Source of the DNA: Isohypsibius dastychi
Taxonomy: Eukaryota > Tardigrada > Eutardigrada > Parachela > Isohypsibiidae
Length of the DNA: 64,000 nt
Direction of reading: 5' to 3'
Assembly: GCA_034696485.1 (NCBI GenBank)
Contig: JAQIWT010000004.1
Location: 33,999-97,998, forward strand
Below are positions 49,477-59,930 of the stretch, in pieces. A program made the position numbers and the translations under genes. Under the pieces are notes generated by a model that saw only the letters and a list, made by a program, of their open reading frames with translations, was not told the DNA's origin and made no database searches. Numbering within the stretch: the stretch's first letter is position 1; each line of letters starts with the position of its first letter.

Positions 49477-50267
49477 CCGTACACGCTTTCCTATGCGGTC
49501 CGTTGGCTAAATTTCAGATGACCAAAAGCGCCTTTCGAGGTGTGACAGCGAAAGGCACTATCAACAAGGTTAGTGGTTGGATGATAGTAGCCGTGCCACT
49601 TGCGGACGGCAAAACGAAGGCCTCTCGAGTCCCTTATCTCAACAGAAAATATGTATGATAAAGTGTTCGATACCCAACTTTTGTCGAAAGTTAGATTAGT
49701 TTATAGTAAATATTCACCTGCGATAAATTTGTTCAATAATAAAATAGTACTTAGTACATGAAACGTAAAAGATAAAGTTGGAGAAATATGGGCAGAAAAC
49801 CTGAAATTGCACTCAACCATCCTATGTTCAGTCCGAGGTGGCCGACCACACCCCGCTTTTGGGTGTGCAGTGATGAGACCGGCATGAAAACGAAATCTCT
49901 CTTGCGCGCGACCATCATCCTTGACCGCCTTTTCGACTGCCTATACTAAATACGATCGTTATTTTCACGACTTCGCGAACTTCCATTCCATCATCGTCAC
50001 GAGCGATGACATCTCCACCACATCACTACATGCTGCTTGATTGATTGATTGCATATGGTGTTCTTCACATTCGTCACCCATGAATTTTTTTTTGAAAAAA
50101 GGATAATAATAGTGGTCCTTCACACATATCATACACGCCACCGCTGAGTCGAAAAAAGAGGCAGCATACAGAGTTACCAACAAGTCGAACCGGAGAGGAA
50201 CATCTTCTTGGTCAAAAGCGTAGCGAGAGAGAGGGACTGCAACTAAAAACTCGCTCCAGAAAATAAT
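49477..50267. other. Intergenic, divergent promoter region
   Basis: This 791-bp region lies between the vWA gene and the ADCK1-like gene. It includes an AT-rich segment at about 49640-49760, a short GATT tandem run near 50038 and a GA-rich stretch just before ATG 50268. No gene was recognised. Confidence 0.4.
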
Positions 50268-51931
50268 ATGTTGGGACTCACGCGGAGGCGTGCGTTGGGT
50301 GCTGGCGCCCTAATTGGAGCTGCGGGGTATGCTTACGATACGCTTGAGGGAGGCGCAAAGATAAATCGAAGTTCTAGGGCGGGCTATGTCGCCTTCGCAA
50401 CATTCATCGAGTATAAATTCGTGCTTGGAAATAGCAGCGACACTCTCAGCCAGGTCCACAAACGAGTGGCCAACAGGTGGTTGTGGTGCGTACGTCAGAA
50501 TGGCGGTCTCTACTCAAAACTCGCGCAGGCGGTTGCTTCGATGAACCATGTGCTTCCTCCAGAATATCTACAAACGCTGAGCGTGATTCAGGACAAAGCA
50601 CCTACTGTCGGTGCAAAGGAAGTTGAGGAGGTAATCATGCAAGAGTTTGGCAAATCTTCAGCTGAAATGTTTGCGTTTTTCGAGCCCGAGGCTGTGGCAT
50701 CGGCGTCCGTCGCTCAGGTCCATCGAGCAATCATGAAAGATGGTACCAAAGTGGCAGTCAAGATACAAAAACCCGCGATTGCCAAACAGATAGACGCCGA
50801 TCTATTCATGTATCAGATGATGGCATTCTTCTTGGAAAAGGCCTTCTCGCTTCCCATCATGTGGAGCATCCCTTATACTTGCGGACAACTTCGCCAGGAG
50901 ACTGACTTTAGGATAGAGGCCGACAACGGTCGTTTGGCATTAGAGAACACTGAGCCCGAGTTAAAAAAATTTGTGACCATCCCGAAAATCTACCCCGAGC
51001 TATCTAGTAAACGTGTGTTGACATGCGAGTGGATAGACGGGGTGAAGATCTCAGACGCCAAGGCCATTCGAGAAATGGGTCTTAACCCAGTGGAGATTAT
51101 GACGGTCGTTACTAGATTCTTCTCCCACCAGTTGTTTGTATCGGGTCACTTGCAGTGAGCTTCTTTATTGTTTTCTCTAGAAATCGGACTAACTCGCCAT
51201 GTTGCAGTGCCGATCCTCATCCAGGTAACATTCTGATTCGAATCAAGAAAGGGACGGAGAATAGTCGTATGAAACGCCCGGACGTGGTTGTTATTGATCA
51301 CGGGTTATATTGCCATGAACCTGATGCATTCAGGGAAGCATATGCTCGGCTCTGGAATGCGATCATTGTTGGCGATACAGCCACAGTAAAGAAAGTTGCC
51401 GAGCAATGGGGTATTCACGATCACGAATTATTTGCGTCTTTCCAACTGTTTAGGCCATACAAAGGTGCTAGCACACGCTCTCCTATTGCAACAAATGGAG
51501 TTGTTACGCGAAAAGAGTTACTAGAGTTGCAGCTCAGTGTCAAGGAGCGCATCGTGAAGATGCTCTCAGACACCTCCCTAGTTCCACCAGAATTGAGTTT
51601 GGTTGGTCGACACCTGAACTTGATTCGCTCTCTCAATAAAGGATTGGACTCGCCTGTGAATCGACCTCGTATCATGGCTATATATGCAAATCGAGGCGTC
51701 CAGAAAAACACTAGCTATTGGTTGGCTGATGCTCGCTTTAACTTGAGTTTGTTCGGCATCGAGGTGCTCTACCAGGTTGCCGAGTTGTGGAGAAATATCA
51801 AGCGCCGAATTACGGGCACGGATGTTGGTGGGTTTGAAGATATGCTGGAGAAGCAGCTGACAAAGAATGTCGAGGATCAATTAGGGTTTAAAATCTCGTC
51901 GTCGATGCCTCAAGACATGAACATAGGATAA
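50268..51931 (+). CDS. ADCK1: ADCK1-like atypical kinase of the UbiB/ABC1 family (two exons)
   Basis: Exons 50268-51154 and 51208-51931 join over a 53-nt intron (GTGAGC, GGACTAAC branch, TTGCAG), restoring HLHADPHPGN. The 536-residue protein starts with a mitochondrial-like N-terminus (MLGLTRRRALGAGALIGAAG). The UbiB pattern follows: the KxGQ position reads YSKLAQ (Lys84, Ala86, Gln87); the A-rich loop is ASASVAQVH; the VAIK-type lysine is in VAVKIQKP; HADPHPGN is the catalytic loop; and VVIDHG is the metal-binding DFG equivalent. The overall order and the LDHGLY-like start of the C-lobe match human ADCK1 and yeast Mcp2, mitochondrial proteins linked to lipid homeostasis. Family members are ATPases more than protein kinases. 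Confidence 0.88.
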
Positions 51932-52388
51932 TTCTTGCATTGGCATGTGAGCATGTATAGAGAGACATATTTTTGACGCATTGACATATTGGTTTGGACC
52001 CAGGGTTGTTTCAAGGACATAGCGAATCCTTTAACTCTCATTCCCATTTCATATGCTGTAATCTAGTAGAATGATTTGTCGATTCTCGTTCCTTTGCATT
52101 GTTTGTCGCGCGATGCTCTGGCAGAGCTTTTTCACAATCTCATATTATTTATCTAACCGAGTTTTGATATGTAATTTTGGCCTAGTTCATTATCCTCTTG
52201 TGTGACGACAGTTAGTCTCCAGTATAGAGTGAGAGCCAACTTGAGACCAGTGACTGGGGCACGATCATCGCCAGAAAGGAGGGAGAGACGAGGCCTTGCA
52301 AACGTGCGCGCCTTTCAAAAGAGACTGGAAAGCGACAAAGGTTTTGTTAAAAAGTGCCAAGTTCGGCACGTCCGACGAGCGAAAGAGA
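51932..52388. other. Intergenic between tandem plus-strand genes
   Basis: This 457-bp region holds the 3' end of the ADCK1-like gene and the promoter of PRL1. The PRL1 frame extends upstream to 52296 with only TTG starts. Nothing else was seen. Confidence 0.4.
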
Positions 52389-53747
52389 ATGAGCGACTCG
52401 GTGGTGGCAGAGGACGTGAGGAAGATGCAGGAATTGCTCAAACAGCACGCGAAAGACTTTGCGCGGTTGAACTCGAAACAACCAGTCGAGGTTGCACCGA
52501 GGGATGAAGAGACTGCTGCTATTTCGCTCCGAGCAAAACTTGTCTCCAGTGAGTTTTCAGGCACAAAGCTATTGGCGAACACCAGCGACGCCGTGCGATC
52601 AACAACGAATATTCCATCGCAGTTGATGCTGGAGGATGTTGCGAAGCGCGTAAAGACGAGTGCGAGCGAGCTCGTGGCATCAACAGCCAGCCAGCAACAA
52701 TCGCGACCAATCCAAATCCAAACAGAAGCGACTCAATCGCGTGCGCTTCAAGTACGTCGAGCTGCGGCTCCAGAGTACGAGCAGACGGAGCACCATCGTT
52801 CATGGAAATGTGCCCGTGTCTTTAGCGGTCATCGTGGCGTCCCGAGAGCCATCGCGGTGGATCCGTCTAACAGGATATTCGCTACAGGTGGAATGGATAA
52901 CGTGATTAAAATATTCGATGTTGCCACTGGAAAGTTGTTGATGAACTTTGAGGGACATTCTCATCCGATCCGTGGATTGGCGTTCTCCCCGCGTCACCCC
53001 TACCTTTTCTCCGCATCAGAAGATAAGGAAATCAAATGTTGGGACCTGGAATTGAACCAGATCGTTCGGCACTATCACGGTCACACTGCGGGCGTATACT
53101 GTGTTGGGGTCCATCCCACCCTTGACACTATTGTGTCTGGTGGACGGGACTCGACGGTGCGCGTGTGGGACATGCGAACACGCACCCAAGTTTACGCAAT
53201 GTCGGGCCATAAGGAGGCTGTAGTCTCTCTCGGGCTCCAATCATCGGCCCCGCATATAGTATCGGGATCGGAGGATTCAATGGTGAGACTCTGGAGCCTA
53301 GAGAGCGGAAGGTGCATGCAGACTCTTACTTACCACAAGAAAGGCGTGAGGGCCGTCGCCGTGCACCCTACGCAGTTTGCATTTGCTTCTGCATCCACGG
53401 GATCGGTCAAGAAGTGCAGCCTTCCAGATGGAGTGTTCATGCAGGATTTTCAATTCCATGATAACGAGCCCAAGGCCATTGTGCAGTCCCTCGCAACGAG
53501 TAGGGACGGCAAGTTCATATGTGGAGGAATGGATGATGGTCACATAAAATTCTGGGATTGGACGAGCGCGAAGGAATTTCAAAAGCTTCCAATCAAAACA
53601 CTTCCCGGAACTCTGGAAAGCGAGGCTAGTGTGATGGCGATGGCTTTTGACATGACTGGAGAGAGGTTGTTTGCCTGCGTGGGCGACAAGACAGTGCAGA
53701 CGTTCAAGCCAGAAACTATTATTCCAATCAATGAAGCGCAAGAGTGA
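52389..53747 (+). CDS. PLRG1: PRL1/PRP46/PLRG1 WD40 protein of the spliceosome NineTeen complex
   Basis: The ATG at 52389 ([13 protein letters not shown]) gives 452 residues. The N-terminal ~140 residues are helical or disordered with Arg- and Gln-rich parts. Seven WD repeats cover ~145-445: [20 protein letters not shown] begins the first, which in PRL1 proteins is typically W(K/R)...GHxGWVR; here the Trp is absent and Pro-Arg follows. [20 protein letters not shown] is next, then [47 protein letters not shown], a degenerate repeat, and [14 protein letters not shown]. The order and the [13 protein letters not shown] signature identify PRL1/Prp46, a core activator of pre-mRNA splicing. Confidence 0.93.
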   Translation: MSDSVVAEDVRKMQELLKQHAKDFARLNSKQPVEVAPRDEETAAISLRAKLVSSEFSGTKLLANTSDAVRSTTNIPSQLMLEDVAKRVKTSASELVASTASQQQSRPIQIQTEATQSRALQVRRAAAPEYEQTEHHRSWKCARVFSGHRGVPRAIAVDPSNRIFATGGMDNVIKIFDVATGKLLMNFEGHSHPIRGLAFSPRHPYLFSASEDKEIKCWDLELNQIVRHYHGHTAGVYCVGVHPTLDTIVSGGRDSTVRVWDMRTRTQVYAMSGHKEAVVSLGLQSSAPHIVSGSEDSMVRLWSLESGRCMQTLTYHKKGVRAVAVHPTQFAFASASTGSVKKCSLPDGVFMQDFQFHDNEPKAIVQSLATSRDGKFICGGMDDGHIKFWDWTSAKEFQKLPIKTLPGTLESEASVMAMAFDMTGERLFACVGDKTVQTFKPETIIPINEAQE

Positions 53748-54135
53748 TGTTTACATGCGAATTCTGCCTCGGATACGATATCTGTGGTATTGACTAGAGG
53801 GAAATTGCTGATGAACGATCATCAATTTGCTACTTCACGATCTCCGTCCTATCACGTTCCTTAGCTGGATCCTGGTCCTTTGATGCAAATACTGTGATCA
53901 AGACTGACAGATGCTTAATCACGCTTCAGAGCTCGCCTATCTAGACTAGTCTTTGGAGCGATCAACCTGTGTCTCGATTCTTTTGCCCACTACGTTTGAT
54001 TGTGATAGAAAAGCTCTTGTCGCATGATTATTTAGCTACCCGGTATGGAAGTAACATAAGATTTGCCAACGCTCCTCAATAAGTCCTCACATCGTAAAGA
54101 AGAATCAATTTTCCGTTGAGATGTTACAAGATATA
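53748..54135. other. Intergenic between convergent genes
   Basis: This 388-bp stretch lies between the stops of PRL1 and the phosphatase-like gene. I see nothing in it. Confidence 0.4.
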
Positions 54136-54657
54136 TCAATCGTATCGAAACCACGGCGGGGGATTTGCTGGGACCTTTACTAGGTCGACGTCAAAGAGTT
54201 CAACGAATTGTTCATTTTGCAACCGTGCCTTGCTCCCCGCATATCGCCTGTATTCTTCCATGATGGAAGTAAGAGCCCATCCCTGTGCCTTCCGAAGACA
54301 TCCATAAATGACTCCAGTTCTATGCATGCCGAGATGGTCCACAATTAGGATGGGATGCTTGGTCGAGTCGAGAATTAATGCAAGGGTATCAAGCACGGTC
54401 TCTTCGGATATCGGCGCCCAGGGTGTCGTGTCCTTCTGTGCCCCAAGATGAATGAATGTGATGCCCTCGTCGCGTAAGAAATCCAAAAACACCTGGTCCG
54501 TGTTGTCCGGAGACAAATACACAACCGTTCGAAGTTTTAGCTGCTCCAGAAACGCAAAGTTCGGAACGGTAGGCTGACCGCTTCTGTGAACATCTTCTTC
54601 GACCAGGCCATACAACGGGGGCGGCACAAGACCCCGCTGCCGAATGGAAAACTGCAT
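54136..54657 (-). CDS. PFA-DSP family protein (Siw14/OCA-like) with Asp in place of the catalytic Cys
   Basis: The 173-residue protein from ATG 54657 is the size of plant and fungal atypical dual-specificity phosphatases (Siw14/OCA family, inositol pyrophosphate phosphatases in active members). The family opening LVPPPLYGLVEEDVHRSGQP is present, followed by NFAFLEQLKLRTVVYLSP and FLRDEGITFIHLG. The signature loop, normally HCxxGKHRTG, reads VDHLGMHRTG: Asp107 (GAC, 54337-54339) replaces the nucleophilic Cys, while the Arg and Thr-Gly remain. The continuation VIYGCLRKAQGWAL is canonical. It is therefore probably an inactive pseudophosphatase, as in the yeast OCA group where several members lack the Cys. 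An open frame upstream to 54834 has no ATG. Confidence 0.88.
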   Translation of the reverse strand: MQFSIRQRGLVPPPLYGLVEEDVHRSGQPTVPNFAFLEQLKLRTVVYLSPDNTDQVFLDFLRDEGITFIHLGAQKDTTPWAPISEETVLDTLALILDSTKHPILIVDHLGMHRTGVIYGCLRKAQGWALTSIMEEYRRYAGSKARLQNEQFVELFDVDLVKVPANPPPWFRYD

Positions 54658-54998
54658 GGAATCAACGCACCTTGTCGACCCTCTCGCCAAGCCAAAGTTG
54701 GTTCTGACTGTTTCTCGCTCTCTCTCGCTCTTTTGCCAACTTTCGACTTTACGCACGCTGCCAGGTGGTTGAAATAGAGTATATATAATCGGAGGATATC
54801 TTTGAGAACACTCGGTCAAGACGGAATCCAGCAACTCTGTGTGTTCTTGGGACTTACTAAGTAGTGGTAGCTAGCGGCGTTTAAATTGTGTCAGTGTTCG
54901 AGTCTTTGGACAGTTCACAGATAACACGGTTGTCTGAATAATTTTCAAAAATGAAGAACAGAATAATGTGTCAGAATAAGAGAGAGGGTTGAGAGTAA
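54658..54998. other. Intergenic between tandem minus-strand genes
   Basis: This 341-bp region holds the promoter of the phosphatase-like gene and the 3' end of HFM1. It includes a CT-rich repeat (CTCGCTCTCTCTCGCTC) at 54715-54731 and a TATATATA stretch near 54780. Confidence 0.4.
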
Positions 54999-57900
54999 TC
55001 AAAAGAATACGTCTTCAAAACTTGCGCCCTTCTTCTGAGGAGGACGGAACGTTGGATGAGTATTTACTGAACGCGTTTCAACACCTCCTTGACTTGCCAT
55101 CGTGCTGGAAAACTGAGACGCAACAGGGTGCTGTGGATTCCGCGTCGACTGAGGATGCTCGATCCAGGATACTGGATTTGACGCCGCGAGAGTTGGTTCG
55201 TGTTGACGAACCCTTCTCGATATAGCTGCTGCACTTTCCCTTAACTTCTCCTGGTGGCCACTTGGTCCTGCACGACTCTGATTGAATGTGGTGATTTTCG
55301 GAACTGTGCTGTGTTGTAGCGGAGGATGAGAAGATTCGGCGTCCCACTTCTCCTCACTGCCTCCTTGATATCGATACCGAAGAAAGAGATTGTCTGAGAG
55401 GTTCTGCGGACGTTGTCTTTCATGATGACTCTCCCCGTCCTCTCGTTCCTCAACATCTAGAGAGTTCAACGAAACAGCAACGCGAGGATGTTCCCGTGAG
55501 TTCTCAGCTGGAGTTCTTTGTACTGTTGTGGATGACGACGTTTGGAACGACGAGTAATTTGTTCGAACCAAGGCAGGATTCGGTTGAGTCCCATCTGAAG
55601 ACGTTGAAACAAAGTAGGCGTCGATTGGTTGCGATCCATCCTTCGGTTTCTTCCTCGTTCCTGTGTTGCCTGCCTTTGCACTTTTGCGCCCAGTCGGCTG
55701 CGTAATCGGTGTCGTCTGAGGCTTGCTGGTAGGGGAGACGTGGAAACCCTCCCAAAAATCTGCTACGGGACCGTCCACCTGGATCTGTCCGTTGACGTGG
55801 ATGTCAATTGTTAGCTGGGAGTCGATACCAAAGTACTTGCGATGAACGGCAAGGACCGTTGCGCTCCTGACATCTGCAACGGGGACGACAAGCCGGTCTA
55901 AGAGCTCTGACCACCCTAGTACTTGGCTGTCAGGTCCCCCGATACATGCCAGCCACCATTCCGAACTCCTAACTTTAGATGGTTTCGTCTGCTGTGGGCC
56001 TGCACTACTTGAAGAAGCCGGAGAATTTAATGTTATAATGAGAGCACCATCCACCAAGGACACGCGCGGCTCTCGTCTAGACGCCAATATCACACGGGCA
56101 TGGGCCAAGGCTTTGACGGGGACGATTGAGTTGTTAGACGGCATTACCACATCTCGCAAGGTATTCACTCCAGCGGTTATCAATTTCTCCCTCGTTTTCA
56201 ATCCAATTCCGTCAAGCTGTGAGACCTCGTCCGTCTCCCAGCACTTGGCCTCAAGACATTTACAGAGCAAAGCACAAACTACTGCCTTGCTGGATTTGCT
56301 ATCAACGAGCATCTTGAGAAGTGCCCGTGCGAGGCGAGGTGCGCTGTCAAGGACAAAGCTTGTGTTCACGCGAAGGCTGTGGTCTGTGATTGTGAGCCCG
56401 CCCAAACGAGCTTGCAAGAGTTGGAATGCCACATCTGTTGGGGTTGAAACTCTTACAGACTTCGGCGACTTGAATCGACCCAAAGTCCAGGACACCGAAT
56501 TGAGAAACTTTTTCTGATCTCGCCGTGGCACGAGTTCTTTAAACTCTTCCTCGTCGCACACAACACGGGCGACATCTTCTAATCCCCATTTGTCATCCTT
56601 CCCTTGTTTGTCTTTGTTATCTAACGTGTCCATCGGCTCGGACGCGCTCGGGGCACAGATGACATTAAATTTAGCCACAGTTGCCAGGCGGAGGTGGTGA
56701 GTGGAGGCAATTCGACCCAGCGATGTTGGTGCGATCGAAGAAGACCCATCATCAAAATCTTGAATGGTGGCGCAGCCGAGAGTTTGCAAGGCCTCAAGAT
56801 GAGTTTCATCCCATGAGGAAGCGGTCGAGGCGAAAGTCATTGACCACCAAGACATACAGTCGGTTCTCTTCAAAAGCCGGCCCTTGACGATTTCTGCATT
56901 GAGACCTTCCCTCAGGTTGTTCGCACTTAGTTGGCTTGACACGGCCACGAGACCATTCGACAGGTCATGAAACTTAGATTCTTCGCCACTGCTTGTCATA
57001 ATCACTGCTATTCCTTCGATATCATATCCGGGTCGACCGGCTCGCCCAATCATCTGAACGAGAATGGCTCGCTCGATATCTTGAAATCCCTGTACTGGAC
57101 CTCGATAAGCCCTCGTGGATTTGATGATGACCAAGTTAGCTGGAAGATCAACACCAACTGCTAGCGTCGATGTGCAGCAAACCACCTTAAGCTTGCCCGC
57201 CTTAAACAAGTTCTCCACGATGGCTCTGTCCGAAGTCGCAAGGCCTGCCGAATGAAACCCCAAACCATTCCTGAGACATTCTGTCAATGTGTCGTCGCTC
57301 GTTTTCACAGTGGAAAGGTCTGCTGAGCGAGACCCAACTCCAGCTTCTCTAAGCTTACTAGCAAGATCCTTAGCAGCCTTTCGCGAAGACACAAAGATTA
57401 ACGCCGGTTTCCCGGTGCCATACGTCCGAAGCACCTCTGGAACATATCTGTCAAGATCTTGCTCAAACAAGAAGTCCGACCGAGTCGAGCTCTTCGGATA
57501 TCCAAGAACATGGACATGCAACGGCACAGGCCGTTGACGGAACTCCGAATAAGTAGCATTGCCCAGCCAAGAAGCAACCTGGAGACCATTTGGAATTGTT
57601 GCAGATACCGAAACGAAGCGAATGTCTTGTCTGTTTGCTCGAAAGGCCCACAAGAAGCGTGTTAAGACAAGTTCAAGGGTCGCCCCTCGTTCTCGCTCGC
57701 CAACATGATGCACTTCGTCGACTAAGAGGAGCACTTTGGTGGACGCGAGTTTCGTATCCGAACACTTCCTCGTCTCAGCTTCCAGCTTCTCGGGAGTACA
57801 CACGATCATTTTGACAATGGACTTACTCCCGGATCCTTGATCTGAGGGTCCACCCCACATCATTGACGTCATAGTCACTGATGAAGGTTGCCTGCCCCTG

Positions 57901-58412
57901 ACGAGCTCCTCGCCACCTTCGTCGTCAGGACTCTCATCGCCAGTTATAACTTCCACTCGCATGTTAAAATTCCGAAACCGCTGGGAGAACCCAATACTTT
58001 GCAGCCTACACAGAGCTCTCGAAGGGGCCACATAATAGATTCGCGTCCTCCCGCCATCGAACATCAGACTCCGCAGAATCGCCATATCCAGCACGCATGT
58101 TTTACCAGCTCCCGTGGGAGCCGAAAGAACTATTGAGGTATCGGACCCGAGCACTAACGGAAGAATCTGTGTTTGCATCGCATTGAGCTCGCGGGGAAGA
58201 GCCTGGCGCTCATGGGGGCTCAAATTATTCAGAAATTCTCTGCTGTTAACCTCTGCACGAACTCTCGGTAGAACGCCCGTGCTCACCGAGCGCCTTGCTG
58301 GTTGTATCCTTCCATTATTCGAGTTTGAGTGGAAACCAACCGGTTCTGCACCGAAGGGATCATATCCATCATCGACATCATCGTCAAAGACCCAATCCTG
58401 GTTTTCCGTCAT
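54999..58412 (-). CDS. HFM1: HFM1/MER3-type Ski2-like meiotic DNA helicase
   Basis: A single exon encodes 1137 residues from ATG 58412 (MTENQDWVFDDDVDDG). It is a superfamily-2 helicase: motif I APTGAGKT, motif II DEVHHVGE, motif III SATIPNG, motif V LAVGVDLPAN and motif VI QMIGRAGRPG. A winged-helix and Sec63-type region follows (SVSWTLGRFKSPKS, TDHSLRVNTS, and an HhH-like QLDGIGLKTREKL). ERERGATLELVLTR after motif II and IIKSTRAYRG after motif V are typical for HFM1/MER3, which stabilises crossover intermediates in meiosis. The C-terminal ~300 residues are disordered and Ser/Pro-rich, with a PIP-like SQPIDAYF and a terminal SFEDVFF. The open frame upstream of the ATG starts with GTG only. 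Confidence 0.9.
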   Translation of the reverse strand: MTENQDWVFDDDVDDGYDPFGAEPVGFHSNSNNGRIQPARRSVSTGVLPRVRAEVNSREFLNNLSPHERQALPRELNAMQTQILPLVLGSDTSIVLSAPTGAGKTCVLDMAILRSLMFDGGRTRIYYVAPSRALCRLQSIGFSQRFRNFNMRVEVITGDESPDDEGGEELVRGRQPSSVTMTSMMWGGPSDQGSGSKSIVKMIVCTPEKLEAETRKCSDTKLASTKVLLLVDEVHHVGERERGATLELVLTRFLWAFRANRQDIRFVSVSATIPNGLQVASWLGNATYSEFRQRPVPLHVHVLGYPKSSTRSDFLFEQDLDRYVPEVLRTYGTGKPALIFVSSRKAAKDLASKLREAGVGSRSADLSTVKTSDDTLTECLRNGLGFHSAGLATSDRAIVENLFKAGKLKVVCCTSTLAVGVDLPANLVIIKSTRAYRGPVQGFQDIERAILVQMIGRAGRPGYDIEGIAVIMTSSGEESKFHDLSNGLVAVSSQLSANNLREGLNAEIVKGRLLKRTDCMSWWSMTFASTASSWDETHLEALQTLGCATIQDFDDGSSSIAPTSLGRIASTHHLRLATVAKFNVICAPSASEPMDTLDNKDKQGKDDKWGLEDVARVVCDEEEFKELVPRRDQKKFLNSVSWTLGRFKSPKSVRVSTPTDVAFQLLQARLGGLTITDHSLRVNTSFVLDSAPRLARALLKMLVDSKSSKAVVCALLCKCLEAKCWETDEVSQLDGIGLKTREKLITAGVNTLRDVVMPSNNSIVPVKALAHARVILASRREPRVSLVDGALIITLNSPASSSSAGPQQTKPSKVRSSEWWLACIGGPDSQVLGWSELLDRLVVPVADVRSATVLAVHRKYFGIDSQLTIDIHVNGQIQVDGPVADFWEGFHVSPTSKPQTTPITQPTGRKSAKAGNTGTRKKPKDGSQPIDAYFVSTSSDGTQPNPALVRTNYSSFQTSSSTTVQRTPAENSREHPRVAVSLNSLDVEEREDGESHHERQRPQNLSDNLFLRYRYQGGSEEKWDAESSHPPLQHSTVPKITTFNQSRAGPSGHQEKLRESAAAISRRVRQHEPTLAASNPVSWIEHPQSTRNPQHPVASQFSSTMASQGGVETRSVNTHPTFRPPQKKGASFEDVFF

Positions 58413-59200
58413 TCTTCTTCTTTCAGGAGTGATGCGGGTTGGTCTGTTCTTTGCGTTTCCTGGCACGGATTTTAAGGTCTCAGACCGTTCCTGCTGCGCG
58501 TTCGCCAGAGAGCGACAACAGATCGCGATTTTGGAGCTTTCCGGCACGTAAACTCCTTTCTGCGAATAGCTTTTTTGATATGCTCACTGGCGTCTTTATT
58601 AACACCCAAATATATTACTTATTGTTAATCACGATTATGTGACCGGGGTTCGTGATCATTCTAGCTCGGCATCTTTTAAAATCTGGAAGCAAACTATTTT
58701 GACTATACCGGGAAATTCAAACTCGGTTTTCAAATACCTCTACTTTCTACCTCTAAAGGTACCTTCTAAGCAGATTTTTTAAGAATAACTTTACGAACTC
58801 CGTGTCACTGTCTGTGGAGAATCAGGTGTAGATGGAATGTATAACAATGTAGAAGAGCGAAATGAATAAAAAGAGATTGCCCTTCCCAGGACTTGACTCA
58901 ACTCAGTTCTTAGTCTGAAGTCATTATACGCAAGCGCAAAACCATTGAGAGAATTGTGACAAAAGGACCCAGCTCTGAGAGCTGCCTACCACTGATACAT
59001 GAGTTAATGAATGGTAAAGAAAGAATCCACTTTTCCCCAACTCAAATGGTTGATCCGGGGAAAAGTAACAGAGGTAGCATAATAGGTGATGGGATCGTAC
59101 GAGTCAGTTGGCCGAAAGCTGTGATGAGCCTCAGACCTATACCAGAGGTATATGAGATGTGTTTAAGTTGGGAACCGGTGAGGGACGGGGTAACCAGAGG
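58413..59200. other. Intergenic, flank of the retrotransposon
   Basis: This 788-bp region lies between HFM1 and the left end of the copia element. A frame at 58956-59210 has no family features. Its outer part next to the element shows weak, patchy similarity to the far part of the right-hand LTR in inverted orientation (around CCTATAC and GGTAT words); it may be degraded LTR. Confidence 0.35.
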
Positions 59201-59265
59201 TATCCCCTGACCTGAAGGTAGAAGTCCAACACGGTACGATCAGCTGGGACGTCGTATTCTTAACA
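59201..59265 (-). repeat. Left 65-bp inverted repeat (LTR start in reverse orientation)
   Basis: All 65 bases match the reverse complement of 63862-63926. Read on the minus strand it begins TGTTAAGAATACG, as the right LTR does. Outside it (left) the match stops abruptly. Confidence 0.95.
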
Positions 59266-59269
59266 TTCA

Positions 59270-59746
59270 ATGATTTTTCAGCGCTCGGCCTTGGTCTCGG
59301 CGCTTGTCACTCATGGTGGACCTGGGAGCGGTACTGCTTATGTTATTACGCACGGGAAACGTCCGCGTGCCAAGACAACACCACCTGGGAACGTTAGGTT
59401 TGGCAATGTCAACGTGATCAGGGAACCACGTCATGGCCCTGGGCCCGGACATGTCCGCCATACTGCGCGTTCGCCGCCGCCGTCGATCCAATCTGGGGAT
59501 CACGATGCCAAGCGTCAGCAAATGGCAGTACAACGGACTGGGAACGTCCGTACGTGTTTTGGGTGTGGCGCGCGAGGCCATATGATTCGAGAGTGCAAGA
59601 AGAGCAAGCGTGGAATAATGAGGACCAACAATCAGCAGAGTGCGAGGAGCAAGGAGTCTACCAACTCCAACTCTAATGCCAAAGGCAACGATAAAGCCTA
59701 CATGGCGCTCCATGAGAGCAACCTCCCGCTCGGCGGCCAATTCTGA
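59270..59746 (+). CDS. gag: Gag remnant with CCHC zinc knuckle
   Basis: This is 158 residues from ATG 59270. The C-terminal half has the nucleocapsid motif CFGCGARGHMIREC (Cx2Cx4Hx4C) that binds the element's RNA. The first ~85 residues are rich in Gly, Pro, Arg and His and look like the nucleocapsid-proximal part only. The capsid region that usually makes up most of a copia Gag (~250-400 residues) is missing. The frame begins five bases inside the left inverted repeat, so the 5' part of gag was probably lost when that end formed. pol lies in a different frame and starts 184 bases after the gag stop. Confidence 0.75.
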   Translation: MIFQRSALVSALVTHGGPGSGTAYVITHGKRPRAKTTPPGNVRFGNVNVIREPRHGPGPGHVRHTARSPPPSIQSGDHDAKRQQMAVQRTGNVRTCFGCGARGHMIRECKKSKRGIMRTNNQQSARSKESTNSNSNAKGNDKAYMALHESNLPLGGQF

Positions 59747-59930
59747 ATCAAAACGACGACCGGTCCCCGTTTTTCTGATTCGACCTCTTACTTCTACCTA
59801 CCCGCTGTTTGTTAACATTTCATTTCGTTCTCATTTCCCTTGTGTGTTTTCTTTTGTGTTTTTCACTGCACCTCTCTGATTCTTCAATTCAATAATTTCA
59901 CATTTACTTCTGTCCTCTCAATTCCCGACG
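59747..59930 (+). other. Pyrimidine-rich gag-pol spacer without AG dinucleotides
   Basis: From 59719 to 59957 no AG occurs, and most of the spacer is C/T-rich, with TGTTAAC at 59808-59815. The first AG lies at 59958-59959, just inside pol. This resembles the region between a branch point and a 3' splice site. Confidence 0.6.
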
